A stretch of DNA of 64,000 nucleotides from Hymenobacter daecheongensis DSM 21074 (GCF_900141805.1 NZ_FQYN01000003.1:62001-126000), one strand, 5' to 3'; shown: positions 25,556 to 34,223, counted from the first letter of the stretch. Numbers and translations: made by a program. The notes: a model not told the origin generated them from the sequence alone.

Positions 25556-26446
25556 TTAGTGCGTCCAGTAGACGTAGCGCCGCACCGATTTGAGCGTCAG
25601 GGTGCGGCCGTCCCAGGTGGTTTGGCGCAACAACACGTTGGGGTACTTTTTGGCGAACCAATACGTGTTTTGTTTCTGCGCGTCGAGCTGCACCCGCACC
25701 TGCCAGGCGGGCTCGGGTGCGTCGGCCGGGGCGGCTTCCGCCACGCTTAGCCGGGCCTGATAATACACGGCCGGCAGTACTTTGCTGGTCTGCTGCAGGT
25801 CGCAGATGGTGGCTTCAAACGTGGGTTTGGCCTCGAAATTCAGGGCGCGGAGCGTGTAGGGCAGCGCGTCTTCAAACAGCACATCGTGGCGCAGGCGGCG
25901 CTGGCCGGTGCCCTGGCCGTCCCAGTACGAATTGTAGGTCTGCGCGTATTTCGTGCCGTCGTCGGTGAGGGCTTTGAAGGTGGTGCCGCACCATTCCTGC
26001 GAGGAAGTAGTCATTTTGTGCAGCGCTACGGGCTGGTCGCGCCGAAAGAACAGCGACGTGAGGAAATGGTACGGGTACTGCTCGGTGGGAATGCGGCAGA
26101 ACTGGTTCACCTTCATTACCGGGAACACATCGGGCCGCTGGTAGTCGTCGGTCTTCACGTCGAATTCCTGGTTGAATTCCTCCTTCACCGTAATCAGGGT
26201 GTAGGCGAAACGGCGTGTTTTCTTGTAAATCTCCCGCTCCGCATCATACGTGGCAACTTCCGCCAGCCCATCTTCCCAGAGCTTGTGCATGGCCCACTGC
26301 TGGTTGAAATGCGGCAGCAGGCGCGTAAGGGCGGCATCGACGGTTGGTTTGGGCGGGGGCACATTTTTCTTCGCGCCCTGCTCCGAGCAGGCCGAAAAGC
26401 AACCCCAGAGAAGCAGCAGTAAAAACGAGCAACGGACCTGACGCAT
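25556..26446 (-). CDS. Lipoprotein of unknown function
   Basis: A 296-residue protein begun at the ATG at 26446 (MRQVRCSFLL). The signal peptide ends in a CFSAC lipobox. The mature domain is mixed alpha/beta with several Trp and Tyr and paired cysteines (FCRIPT, EWCGTTF, ATICDL). A line such as YPYHFLTSLFFRRDQPVALHKMTTSSQEWCGTTF, seen in pieces, suggests a conserved Bacteroidota family of septum- or storage-related lipoproteins, but I cannot name it. It converges tail to tail with the GT-C gene at 24203, 18 bases apart. A near-consensus TACTTTAG lies upstream at 26476. Confidence 0.74.
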   Translation of the reverse strand: MRQVRCSFLLLLLWGCFSACSEQGAKKNVPPPKPTVDAALTRLLPHFNQQWAMHKLWEDGLAEVATYDAEREIYKKTRRFAYTLITVKEEFNQEFDVKTDDYQRPDVFPVMKVNQFCRIPTEQYPYHFLTSLFFRRDQPVALHKMTTSSQEWCGTTFKALTDDGTKYAQTYNSYWDGQGTGQRRLRHDVLFEDALPYTLRALNFEAKPTFEATICDLQQTSKVLPAVYYQARLSVAEAAPADAPEPAWQVRVQLDAQKQNTYWFAKKYPNVLLRQTTWDGRTLTLKSVRRYVYWTH

Positions 26447-26594
26447 ACGCACGGTGGAAAAGCGGAACAATGGCGCTAAAGTACGCGCAAATGCCCGCCA
26501 TGTTCCGGCCCGCCGGGGACGCTCCGGTCCTTATCATAAACCGAGGCCGGAAAGCTGCTCAGCCCGGACTTACAACCATTACTACTCGGCCGGG

Positions 26595-27152
26595 CTACTC
26601 ATACACTTTGTTGCCGCGCGTCAGCCAGAGGCTCCACAGGGCCGAATAGGGGTGAATATCGGTGGTGCGGCCCTGGGCATTATACACCGCGTGGCCCTCG
26701 TTTACCCACTCAAAAATACCGCCGTAGAGGTTGCGCACATTACTAAAGCCCAGGGCTTTGAGCCGCTCCCCCACCCGCTCGCTGCGGTAGCCCACGGAGC
26801 AGTACACCACCACCGGCCGGTTGCGGGGCAGGTCCGGGAAAGTGGCTTGCTCATACTGCTCAAAATTCACGAAGCGCGCCCCGCGTAGGTGGCTGACGCG
26901 GTATTCGGCCGTGGTCCGGGTATCAAGCAGCACAACTGCATCAGGTTGTTGGCACAATGCGGCCAGCTCGGCGGGCCGGATGGTGGGCACCGTTTCGCGG
27001 TAGAGCGTACGCAGCAGCTGGGCATAGGCCGGACTAGGGCCAGCGGCCGCCACCTTTTCCTGGCTGCACGCGGGCAGCGCCAGCAAGCACAAAAGACCCG
27101 CCAGCACGCCCCACGTGCTTCTCACAGGCGGCGGAAGAGTGAGCTTATTCAT
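26595..27152 (-). CDS. Rhodanese-domain lipoprotein
   Basis: A 185-residue protein read from the ATG at 27152 (MNKLTLPPPV). A signal peptide ends in LLALPAC with lipid-carrying C29, then one rhodanese domain. C118 in the loop CSVGYRS is the persulfide-forming active-site cysteine, preceded by VVLLDTRTTAEYRVSHLRGA, the usual start of the domain. It probably acts in periplasmic sulfur transfer or cyanide/thiol chemistry. The tail (HPYSALWSLWLTRGNKVYE) is of the type I recall in rhodanese proteins near arsenosugar genes, and the next gene supports that link. Confidence 0.88.
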   Translation of the reverse strand: MNKLTLPPPVRSTWGVLAGLLCLLALPACSQEKVAAAGPSPAYAQLLRTLYRETVPTIRPAELAALCQQPDAVVLLDTRTTAEYRVSHLRGARFVNFEQYEQATFPDLPRNRPVVVYCSVGYRSERVGERLKALGFSNVRNLYGGIFEWVNEGHAVYNAQGRTTDIHPYSALWSLWLTRGNKVYE

Positions 27153-27248
27153 CGGTACTGCTTCCGGCACTTCAACACCATTGGCGGCAGTTGCCCCGGC
27201 CCGACAGCCGAAAAAGCCGCCGAACTGGTGCAACCGCCGCTTATGGGT

Positions 27249-27587
27249 TTACATCGAAACTTCCTTGGCCTTGTTCATCATCTGCACGCCGTGCACCAGG
27301 GCCGAGCCGGCCTTGATGGCGGCGGCTACGTGCACGGCTTCCATCATCTGGGCCTCGTCGGCACCCTTCTGGAGCGAGTCGGTGGTGTAGGCATCAATGC
27401 AGTAGGGGCACTGCACGGCGTGGGCCACGGCCAGGGCAATCAGGGATTTTTCGCGCTCCGTGAGGGCTCCTTCCTTGAAAACCTCGCCGTAGTAATCGAA
27501 GAACTTGCGGCCCATTTCGGGCTGCCACTCCGTGATGTTGCCGAATTTGGCCAGGTCAGCGGGGTTGTAGTAGGTGTTTTTTTCCAT
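27249..27587 (-). CDS. AhpD-like (carboxymuconolactone decarboxylase-family) protein, arsenosugar-associated type
   Basis: A 112-residue all-helical protein begun at the ATG at 27587. It carries LALAVAHAVQCPYCIDAYT with C60-x-x-C63, the redox pair of AhpD-like proteins; the usual His four residues after the second Cys is replaced by Tyr67. The sequence closely recalls the family named arsenosugar biosynthesis-associated peroxidase-like from its position next to ArsS. Neither arsS nor arsM lies in this window. It is followed 96 bases on by the rhodanese lipoprotein, probably co-transcribed. It likely reduces a peroxide or transfers a thiol-bound group. Confidence 0.87.
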   Translation of the reverse strand: MEKNTYYNPADLAKFGNITEWQPEMGRKFFDYYGEVFKEGALTEREKSLIALAVAHAVQCPYCIDAYTTDSLQKGADEAQMMEAVHVAAAIKAGSALVHGVQMMNKAKEVSM

Positions 27588-27648
27588 GGGAAGCAAAGCG
27601 CAAAAAGATGAAAGGGTGGGTTGAGGCAAGCGCCCAAATCAGGCTCGG

Positions 27649-28497
27649 CTAAAATTTGCCCAGCACCGTCAGGGTTTCCATCGTCGGGTTCTGGCTGCCG
27701 CCTTCGGGTTCCACCGTCATGGCGAAAGCCTGGGCGCTGCCGATGTCCTTCATCTGCTGCAGGCTGTCGCCGGCGGTGGTGGTGGCGGCCAGCATGCCGG
27801 CATCCACGGGCTTACCCTGGTCGAGAGCCCAGAGCTGGTACTGCTTGCCGGCGGGCGGCGCGGGCAGGTTGCGCACATCCACAAACACGGCTTTGGTGGC
27901 CGCGTTGTAGAGCACGCGGGCTTTGGCCGTGGGCGCGGCCGGCATGCCGGCCAGCTCAATAGATTTGAACTCGTCGCTGCGCAGCACGCTCAGCTCGGCC
28001 GTGCGGCTGGCCAATGACTTGTTTACGGCCTGCATGGTGGTGGCCACGCGGGCCTGCTCGCTCTGCGCAATAACCAGGCTGGTTTCGGCATCTTTCCAGC
28101 GGTTATAAAGCACCAGATTAGCCGCCGCGCTGAACAGCAGCAAAGCCACCGAAGCCGCCATCAGCCAGCTGAAGCGCGCAGCCGGGGCTTCCGCTTCGGG
28201 CACCAGCTGGCGCACCACGGGCTCCGTCGCCGGACCTGCAGGAGCCGCCGAGGACGGCGCTTCCTGGTGAATGGCGGCCTGCCAGCCGGCCAGCACCCGC
28301 TCGCGCATTCCGGCGGGCGGGGTGTGGGTGTGGGCTTGGGCATAGCTTTCCAGCGCCGCCGCGATGGTGGCCAGCTCCTGCCGGATTTCGGGGCTTTCGG
28401 CGGCGCGGCGCTCCACTTCGGCCCGCTCGACCTCGCTGAGCAGGCCGAGGGCGTATTCTTCGAGAATGCCTGATTCGATGTAGTCCTGGGTGTTCAC
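27649..28497 (-). CDS. Anti-sigma factor, RskA/anti-sigma-K type
   Basis: A 282-residue protein starting with GTG at 28497. The cytosolic N-terminus (about 1-80) has the ESGILEEYALGLLSEVERAEVERRA pattern of zinc-free anti-sigma-K domains. One membrane helix (about 109-128) and a periplasmic RskA C-terminal domain follow, with KAVFVDVRNLPAPPAGKQYQLWALDQGKPVDAGML in pieces. It holds the sigma factor encoded immediately upstream (2-base gap) at the membrane until a periplasmic signal leads to release. Confidence 0.9.
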   Translation of the reverse strand: MNTQDYIESGILEEYALGLLSEVERAEVERRAAESPEIRQELATIAAALESYAQAHTHTPPAGMRERVLAGWQAAIHQEAPSSAAPAGPATEPVVRQLVPEAEAPAARFSWLMAASVALLLFSAAANLVLYNRWKDAETSLVIAQSEQARVATTMQAVNKSLASRTAELSVLRSDEFKSIELAGMPAAPTAKARVLYNAATKAVFVDVRNLPAPPAGKQYQLWALDQGKPVDAGMLAATTTAGDSLQQMKDIGSAQAFAMTVEPEGGSQNPTMETLTVLGKF

Positions 28498-28499
28498 GG

Positions 28500-29057
28500 T
28501 TATCGAATCAGTTTTGACAATACTTTGATGGCCGCCCGGGCCCGGGTTTTCACCGTTCCCAGGGGCAGGTTGAGTTCTTCCGCCACTTCGCTTTGCGTAA
28601 ATCCGCCAAAATAGAGCAGGTCAATGATTTGCTTTTGCTCGGGGTTGAGCTTGGCCGTCATGTCCTGCAAACCAATGTGCTCGGGCCGAAACGTAGGTAC
28701 GGCGGCCTGGCGCAACGCGGCACTGCCCTCTAAAGGTTGCGTGCGGCTACTTACGCGGTACTGCCGGGAGCGGATTTTATCGATGGCCAAATTGCGGCAC
28801 ACGTTCAGCACCCACGTAAACAGGCGGCCTTTGGTGGCGTCATACGAAGGGAAAGAGTGCCAGATCTTCACCAAACCCTCCTGCAGCACGTCCTCGGCCA
28901 CTTCCTCCGTTTTCACAATGCGCAGAATGACCCCGTACAGAGCGGCCGAATACTTGTCGTAGAACAAGGTCATGGCCGACTCGTCCCGGGCGCGCAGGCG
29001 CTGCACGAGATGCGCCTCAAAGTCTGGAGTCGAGGTTTCGGGGGGGGTTGGTGTCAC
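28500..29057 (-). CDS. ECF RNA polymerase sigma factor, SigK-like
   Basis: About 185 residues with region 2 (FYDKYSAALYGVILRI, then EDVLQEGLVKIW) and region 4 (FTQSEVAEELNLPLGTVKTRARAAIKVL). The GTG at 29057 (VTPTPPETS) is preferred, leaving a normal short leader. A GTG at 29141 would add 28 hydrophobic, proline-rich residues not usual for the family but cannot be ruled out. The anti-sigma gene begins 2 bases after the stop, the classic sigK-rskA arrangement, and the pair is presumably autoregulated. Confidence 0.88.
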   Translation of the reverse strand: MTPTPPETSTPDFEAHLVQRLRARDESAMTLFYDKYSAALYGVILRIVKTEEVAEDVLQEGLVKIWHSFPSYDATKGRLFTWVLNVCRNLAIDKIRSRQYRVSSRTQPLEGSAALRQAAVPTFRPEHIGLQDMTAKLNPEQKQIIDLLYFGGFTQSEVAEELNLPLGTVKTRARAAIKVLSKLIR

Positions 29058-29288
29058 GGGAGCAGCTGGGATGAAAGGCGGCCTGGGGAGAGCCAGGCCA
29101 GCCAACAGTGAGGCGAATGTACTGATAAAGCGTATTCCCACGATATGGTTTGCGCGATGATGGTGCTGGGCAGCGTATTTTGGCGCATCGGCCGCTTAGC
29201 TCGCCGCCCGCCTAAACCGGACCGCCCCGCGCTTCGTTGGCATAGCCGGCGCGGCTGTTCGTTTGCCTTCTCCCCTACTTCTCTGCTC

Positions 29289-30689
29289 ATGGCCATCGAG
29301 TCTTTCAACCCCTATACCGGCCGCGTGCTGCGGCGCTTCCCGGCTTTTTCCGGGGCCAAAACCGAGCGAATTCTGGCCCAGGCGGCCAAAGCGGCCCGCA
29401 CCTGGCCCCAAACGCCGTTTGCCGAGCGCGCCCGCCTGATGCACCGCGCCGCCGCGCTGCTGCGCGAGCGGCAGGATGCGCTGGCCCGCCTGATGGCGCT
29501 GGAAATGGGCAAGCCCGTGACCGACGGCCGCGCCGAAATCGAGAAATGCGCCCTCACCTGCAACTACTACGCCGACCACGCCGAGGATTTTCTGCGCGAT
29601 GAAATCATCCAGACCGCGGCCCGTCGCAGCTTCATTGCCCACGAGCCGCTGGGCGTGGTGCTGGCCGTGATGCCCTGGAATTTTCCCTTCTGGCAGGTGG
29701 TGCGCTTCGCCGCCCCGGCCCTGATGGCCGGCAACGTGGGCCTGCTCAAGCACGCCTCCAACGTGCCACAGTGTGCGCTGGCGCTGGAAGCCATTTTTCA
29801 CGATGCCGGCTTTCCGCCCGCCACGTTCCGCACGCTGCTCATCGGCTCCGACGTGGTGGAAAAGCTGATTCAGGATGACCGGGTGATGGCCGTGACGCTG
29901 ACCGGCAGCGAGCTGGCGGGCTCGAAAGTGGCCGCCGCCGCCGGGGCCGCCATCAAGAAAACCGTGCTGGAGCTGGGCGGCTCCGACCCGTTTATCGTGC
30001 TGGCCGATGCCGACCTGGCGCTGGCCGCCCAGACCGCCGCGCAGGCCCGCATGATCAACGCCGGGCAGAGCTGCATTGCCGCCAAGCGCTTCATCGTGCA
30101 CCGCTCCATTATCAAGCCCTTCATCAGCCAGCTCAAAATCCACCTGCTGGCCCTGCGCACCGGCGACCCGCTCGACGAGGCCACCCAATACGGCCCCCTC
30201 GCCCGCCCCGACCTGGCCGACGAGCTGACCCAGCAGGTAGAAGACTCGGTGCGGGCCGGGGCGAAAGTGGAGCTGTACGGCGGCCAGAGCCAGCCCGGCA
30301 CCGCCCTGTTCCGGCCCATGATTATTTCCAACGTCAAGCCCGGCCAGCGGGCCTACGCCGAGGAGCTGTTCGGCCCCGTGGCCATCATCCTGGAAGCCCG
30401 CGACGACGACGATGCCATTCGCCTGGCCAACGACTCGCGCTTCGGCCTGGGCGCCGCTATCTGGACCCAGGACGCGAAGCGCGGCGAAGCCCTAGCCCGT
30501 CGCCTGGAGGCCGGGGCGGTGTTCGTAAATTCGATGGTAAAATCATCGCCGGAAATGCCGTTTGGGGGCGTGAAGAAGTCCGGCTACGGGCGCGAGCTGT
30601 CGCACCTGGGCATTCGGGAGTTCGTCAATCAGAAAAGCATCTGGATTGGGGGCGAGGTAGCGCCGGCAGGCAGGAAGAAAGTGGAATAA
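29289..30689 (+). CDS. NAD(P)-dependent aldehyde dehydrogenase, succinate-semialdehyde type
   Basis: A 466-residue ALDH. The ATG at 29289 gives the normal start MAIESFNPYTG. The cofactor region VMPWNFPFWQV (127-137) is followed by the general base E228 (LELGGSDP) and the nucleophile C262 (GQSCIAAKR). The C-terminal EMPFGGVKKSGYGRELSHLGI is the family oligomerisation tail. The short N-terminus and MPWNFPFW fit succinate-semialdehyde dehydrogenases of the YneI/Sad type. It oxidises an aldehyde in the cytosol. It is monocistronic and ends before the MITE-like element at 30696. Confidence 0.93.
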   Translation: MAIESFNPYTGRVLRRFPAFSGAKTERILAQAAKAARTWPQTPFAERARLMHRAAALLRERQDALARLMALEMGKPVTDGRAEIEKCALTCNYYADHAEDFLRDEIIQTAARRSFIAHEPLGVVLAVMPWNFPFWQVVRFAAPALMAGNVGLLKHASNVPQCALALEAIFHDAGFPPATFRTLLIGSDVVEKLIQDDRVMAVTLTGSELAGSKVAAAAGAAIKKTVLELGGSDPFIVLADADLALAAQTAAQARMINAGQSCIAAKRFIVHRSIIKPFISQLKIHLLALRTGDPLDEATQYGPLARPDLADELTQQVEDSVRAGAKVELYGGQSQPGTALFRPMIISNVKPGQRAYAEELFGPVAIILEARDDDDAIRLANDSRFGLGAAIWTQDAKRGEALARRLEAGAVFVNSMVKSSPEMPFGGVKKSGYGRELSHLGIREFVNQKSIWIGGEVAPAGRKKVE

Positions 30690-30695
30690 GCACCC

Positions 30696-30856
30696 TGTCA
30701 TTGCGAGGACGAAGGACGAAGCAATCCGTCCTCTGAAATGTGCGAAACTGCTTTTTAGCAGAAAGCCCTAACGTATGCCTTGCGTCAGGGCTTTCTGTTT
30801 AATCAAAGCTCAACTCATTGTCCAGGACGGATTGCTTCGCTTTGCTCGCAATGACA
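30696..30856 (+). mobile_element. MITE-like palindromic element, about 160 bp, copy 1, with internal terminator
   Basis: The ends TGTCATTGCGAG and CTCGCAATGACA are inverted, followed inward by GAAGCAATCCGTCC and GGACGGATTGCTTC. The interior holds a hairpin (CAGAAAGCCCTAACG with CGTCAGGGCTTTCTG, 30759-30797) that would terminate both convergent genes ending at 30689 and 30866. Interior segments TCTGAAATGT and CAACTCATTGTCC recur, inverted, in the copy at 57863-58002. It encodes no protein. Confidence 0.78.
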
Positions 30857-30865
30857 GGCTTTTTT

Positions 30866-31618
30866 CTAACAGTAGCCCAGCACTTTATACGTAACGTACC
30901 CCACCATCTCATGCAGCAGCAAAGACCAGCGCACGGTAGCACCGGCGCTGGGGAGCAGCCAGTAGGCGGGGTCGGCTTGGCGGTCGGTGGTGCGGAAATC
31001 GGCGGGCCAGGGCGTGGGCGCGAGGCCCACACGGCGGAAGCAGCCCAGGGCGCGGCGCTGGTGAAAGGCCGATGTGATGAGCACCAGCGACTGTATTTCG
31101 GGGTGGCGGGCCAGCAGCTGCTTCGTGAACAGGGCGTTTTCGCGGGTGTTGCGGCTGCGCTCTTCCAGTAAAATGTGCGCTTTGGGCACGCCGGCCAGCC
31201 GCAGCAGCGTGTACAGGTCGCGGGCCTCGGTGTGGGCCACCGCGCCTACCGCACCCGAGCCGCCGCTGATGATAATGCGGCGCACGCGCCCGGCGCGGTA
31301 GAGCCACAGCGCGTTGGTGAGGCGGTCGGCCCCCGGCCCCAGGTACACCCGGTCGTGCGGCGACTTGCGGATTTCGGTGATGCCGGTGAGCAGCACTGCC
31401 GCATCGTGGGGGCCGAGGCCGCGTAGCGGGGTCGGCGGCAGCTCCCAGGCCAGCAGGGCTTCGTTGCTCAGCGCGTTGTTAGTGCCAATGACGAACAGCG
31501 CCAGGCCGGCCGGCACCAGCCAGCGGCGCCAGCGCAGGCGGCGGCTCAGGCGCACCAGCACCCAGATTCCGAGCGGAATGAGGGCGTAGAGCAGGAGTTT
31601 GGAAAGCAGGAAAAACAC
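30866..31618 (-). CDS. YdcF/ElyC/SanA-family membrane protein (DUF218)
   Basis: A 250-residue protein beginning with GTG at 31618. It has two N-terminal membrane helices (about 3-22 and 34-51) and a DUF218 domain from about residue 70: AAVLLTGITEIRK, ADRLTNALWLYRAGRVRRIIISGGSGAV, LLEERSRNTRENALF and LVLITSAFHQRRALGCFRR. These four blocks match the family, which in enterobacteria is tied to envelope polysaccharide carrier homeostasis (ElyC). The soluble part faces the periplasm. It converges on the aldehyde dehydrogenase gene. Confidence 0.9.
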   Translation of the reverse strand: MFFLLSKLLLYALIPLGIWVLVRLSRRLRWRRWLVPAGLALFVIGTNNALSNEALLAWELPPTPLRGLGPHDAAVLLTGITEIRKSPHDRVYLGPGADRLTNALWLYRAGRVRRIIISGGSGAVGAVAHTEARDLYTLLRLAGVPKAHILLEERSRNTRENALFTKQLLARHPEIQSLVLITSAFHQRRALGCFRRVGLAPTPWPADFRTTDRQADPAYWLLPSAGATVRWSLLLHEMVGYVTYKVLGYC

Positions 31619-31661
31619 GGCCGCGAAGCTAGCGGGAAAAAGCCGGGCGGGCAGAAATCCA

Positions 31662-31777
31662 GGCGGGCTGTAGCGCGAAAATCCGTTTCGCGACGAGCAA
31701 AGCGAGTGGGCGGTCCTGCGCGGCTCCGGCTACTCGCTTCACTCGTCGCGAAACGGATTTTCGCGCTACAGCCCGCC
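31662..31777. repeat. Inverted repeat, family TAGCGCG(G/A)AAATCCGTT, copy 2
   Basis: Arms at 31662-31707 and 31732-31777 are close to exact reverse complements over 46 bases. The core TAGCGCGAAAATCCGTTTCG matches copy 1 at 4939-5058 apart from G/A and C/T changes. It lies between two reverse-strand genes and ends 4 bases before the stop of the thioredoxin-like gene. Confidence 0.87.
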
Positions 31778-31781
31778 CAGT

Positions 31782-32150
31782 CTAATTCGTGAGGGGCCGG
31801 AAATGGCGCAGGCGCTGGAGCATATCATATACTTCAGCCTCGGTGGTGAGCGAGTCGCACTCCAGCAGCTGGCCCTGGCAGTAGCTCACGAAAAACGGGG
31901 CTACTTTGTCCTGCATCAGCTTGAGGGCCACCGGGTTTTCCTCCGAAGCCAAGCGCAGAAACAGGATCGACCGAAACAGCTCATCATCAGAAAATTTGGC
32001 GAAGGGCGGGGCCAGCAGCTCGCAGGTGGCGCAGTTGTCGGAGGTGAACTTGGCGAATACTTTCAGGTGCTCGTGCGTGTAGCGCCGCAGGCCCGCATCA
32101 TCAGTATCCAGCACCCGCTGGCGGTCAGCTTCTTTTATTTCAGGCAGCAT
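31782..32150 (-). CDS. Thioredoxin-fold protein with CATC motif
   Basis: A 122-residue cytosolic protein. HLKVFAKFTSDNCATCELLAPPFAKFSDD places the CATC pair (C40, C43) at the start of the helix, as in thioredoxins. The cis-Pro position appears in DKVAPFFVSYCQG. The usual WCGPC is replaced by NCATC, so it belongs to the divergent thioredoxin-like group of Bacteroidota. A role in thiol reduction of specific partners is likely. It follows the DUF885 gene, but a terminator at 32201-32237 separates them. Confidence 0.82.
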   Translation of the reverse strand: MLPEIKEADRQRVLDTDDAGLRRYTHEHLKVFAKFTSDNCATCELLAPPFAKFSDDELFRSILFLRLASEENPVALKLMQDKVAPFFVSYCQGQLLECDSLTTEAEVYDMLQRLRHFRPLTN

Positions 32151-32200
32151 AGTAGCAAAACGAACAAGGCAAAAATCTGCCTCGTGGCTCGGTGCGCAGA

Positions 32201-32237
32201 CAAAAAAGCCGCCCCGAAAATTCCATTCGGGGCGGCT
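32201..32237 (-). terminator. Rho-independent terminator of the DUF885 gene
   Basis: AGCCGCCCCGAA (32207-32218) pairs with TTCGGGGCGGCT (32226-32237). On the reverse strand the stem is followed by TTTTTTG, 30 bases past the stop at 32267. Confidence 0.92.
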
Positions 32238-32266
32238 ATATCAGCAACTGCTAATGATTGAGCGGC

Positions 32267-34054
32267 TTACGATTTCTTCAGCATCATGGTCCGGATGTAT
32301 TTTACCGGCGCGCTGCCGTAGCTCAGAAACTGCTCATTGAAGGCTTTCAGGTCGAACTTCGCTCCCTGCTGCTTTTTCAGCTCCTCGCGCAGCGCGTAGA
32401 TTTCGGTGTAGCCGGTGAAGTAGCTGCTGAGTTGCACTTGGCTCTGGGTGGCGCGCTTCCACTTGCCGCGGGCCTCGGCTTCCTCCTGAAAACCGTCGCG
32501 CATGAGCATGGTCACCACGTCGTTTTCCGAAGCGTTTTTCACGTGCACGTCGTGGTCGAGAATGGCGTTCAGGGTCACGCGCATGTTCCATTTATCCCAC
32601 ATCAGCCACATTTCGTCGGTGCCGCCGCCGTAGCCGCTTTCCAGCATCATGCGCTCGGTATACACGGCCCAGCCCTCCACCATAGCCCCGTTGCCGAAGA
32701 TGGATTTGATGAGCGAGGGGCTGCGGTTGGCGTACACGAGCTGGGTGTAGTGGCCCGGAATGGCTTCGTGAATATTGAGAATCTGGAGCGTGTAGTCGTT
32801 GTATTCGCGCAGGTAGCTTTCGGCTTGGGCCGGGGTCCAGTCGGCGGGCACGGGCTCCACATTGTAGTAAGTGTTGGCGGCCTTGTCGTAGGGGCCGGGG
32901 GCCGAAATGCTGGCGCCCGCGCCGCCGCGCATGTAGGGCGGCGTGTCGCGCACCACCAGCGGCTTGGTGGGGTCCTGGGTGAGCAGCTTTTTGTCGTTCA
33001 CGAACTTTATCAGCGTCGGAATCTGCTGCTTCACGGCCGCCGCGAAATCGGCGGGGCGGGCGTGCTTTTCGGAGAGCTTGCCGATTACCCGCTTAATCAG
33101 CTGAAACGAGTCGGCGGGCTGGGGCTGATTGGGGAAGTATTTGGGCCAGAGCCGGGCAGCCCGCCGGCCCATGTCGTGCAGCAGCTCCTGCCGGTGCTGC
33201 TGGGCTTTGGCGTAGAGCTGGTCGGCGGAATACGCGGATTGGATGTCGTAGACGAACTTGCGGTCGAACAGCGCCTTGCCGATGCGGAATGAGCGAAACT
33301 GGCCCTGGGGCAGCACTTCTTTTTCCAGGAAGCTGATGTAGTTTTCCATCACCAGCCGGGTGGTGGCTATCCGGTCGCGGAAGTCCTTTTTCTCGCGGGC
33401 CGAGAGGCCCGAGCGCCGGATGGAATCCAGCAAGGCCGGCCCGAAAACCTGTATACCGCCCTTGTTTTGCAGAATGGCTAAGGCGGTGTGCTCTTTGGTG
33501 GGCCGACTGATGTTCTGCCGCGCGGCCTCGTAGTACTCCGCCGAGCGCGAAATCTTCTCCGAGATGTTGCGCAGCCGCCGGTCGAGCGGGTGGTAACGCC
33601 CGCTGAGCAGCTCCGATACCATGCCGCCGATGTTGTAGCCGGCCGGGTTCCATTGCCAGCCGCGCAGCGTGTCGGTCTGCCAGCGGCTGCGGTCCAGGTA
33701 GTTCTGGATCAGGTAAAAGTCGGTCTGGTTGTTCACCGAGAGCTGTTCGGCCTGAAACGCGGCCAGATCCTTCCGGCGGCGGGCCAGGGCGGCGGCTTCG
33801 GTCTGGCGGCGCGCGGCCGTGGGTATCACCAGCAGCGAGTCGTAGCGGTGGTAGCCCTGGTCGGCGGCCCACTCGGGGTTGTAGTACCAGAGCGAGTCAA
33901 TGAAGCGGGTTTTGAACTGGTCGAAGTCGGCGTCGGGCGTGGTAGCTGCGGCAGTGCCGGCGTGCTGGCCGGAGTCGCCGCAGCTGCCGAGCCACAAGGA
34001 GGCCGCGCAGCCGGCAGCCAGTAGGAGCAGTTTGGGAGTAGCGGTGGGGGTCAT
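32267..34054 (-). CDS. DUF885-family metallopeptidase-like lipoprotein
   Basis: A 595-residue protein from the ATG at 34054 (MTPTATPKLL). The signal peptide ends in LGSC (Cys about residue 25). The DUF885 domain fills the rest. HEAIPGHY at 429-436 (H429, E430, H435) is the zinc-binding HExxxGH of this family, and EGWAVYTE about 30 residues later supplies the third ligand region. Members are predicted carboxypeptidase- or oligopeptidase-like enzymes; the substrate is not known. It is probably located on the periplasmic side of the outer membrane. It is divergent from the nuclease gene at 34224, with a palindrome in the shared gap. Confidence 0.92.
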   Translation of the reverse strand: MTPTATPKLLLLAAGCAASLWLGSCGDSGQHAGTAAATTPDADFDQFKTRFIDSLWYYNPEWAADQGYHRYDSLLVIPTAARRQTEAAALARRRKDLAAFQAEQLSVNNQTDFYLIQNYLDRSRWQTDTLRGWQWNPAGYNIGGMVSELLSGRYHPLDRRLRNISEKISRSAEYYEAARQNISRPTKEHTALAILQNKGGIQVFGPALLDSIRRSGLSAREKKDFRDRIATTRLVMENYISFLEKEVLPQGQFRSFRIGKALFDRKFVYDIQSAYSADQLYAKAQQHRQELLHDMGRRAARLWPKYFPNQPQPADSFQLIKRVIGKLSEKHARPADFAAAVKQQIPTLIKFVNDKKLLTQDPTKPLVVRDTPPYMRGGAGASISAPGPYDKAANTYYNVEPVPADWTPAQAESYLREYNDYTLQILNIHEAIPGHYTQLVYANRSPSLIKSIFGNGAMVEGWAVYTERMMLESGYGGGTDEMWLMWDKWNMRVTLNAILDHDVHVKNASENDVVTMLMRDGFQEEAEARGKWKRATQSQVQLSSYFTGYTEIYALREELKKQQGAKFDLKAFNEQFLSYGSAPVKYIRTMMLKKS

Positions 34055-34091
34055 GAAGAAGCGCGAAAGACGATAAGGACAGGCAAGGTAG

Positions 34092-34156
34092 GCCGCAAAG
34101 ACCCGAAATGCGGCATCCGGCTGCCGGTGGCAACGCAGATTTCGGGTCTTTGCGGC
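34092..34156. repeat. Inverted repeat GCCGCAAAGACCCGAAAT in divergent promoter region
   Basis: Arms at 34092-34109 and 34139-34156 are perfect 18-base reverse complements with a 29-base loop, in the 169-base gap between the divergent DUF885 and nuclease genes. It could be a repeat element or a shared operator; a terminator is unlikely in this position. Confidence 0.72.
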
Positions 34157-34223
34157 TTTTCGGCCTGGCAAAGCGCCCCAAAGTCAGCATGCGCCGCCTG
34201 CCGATATCTCTTACCTTCGCCGC

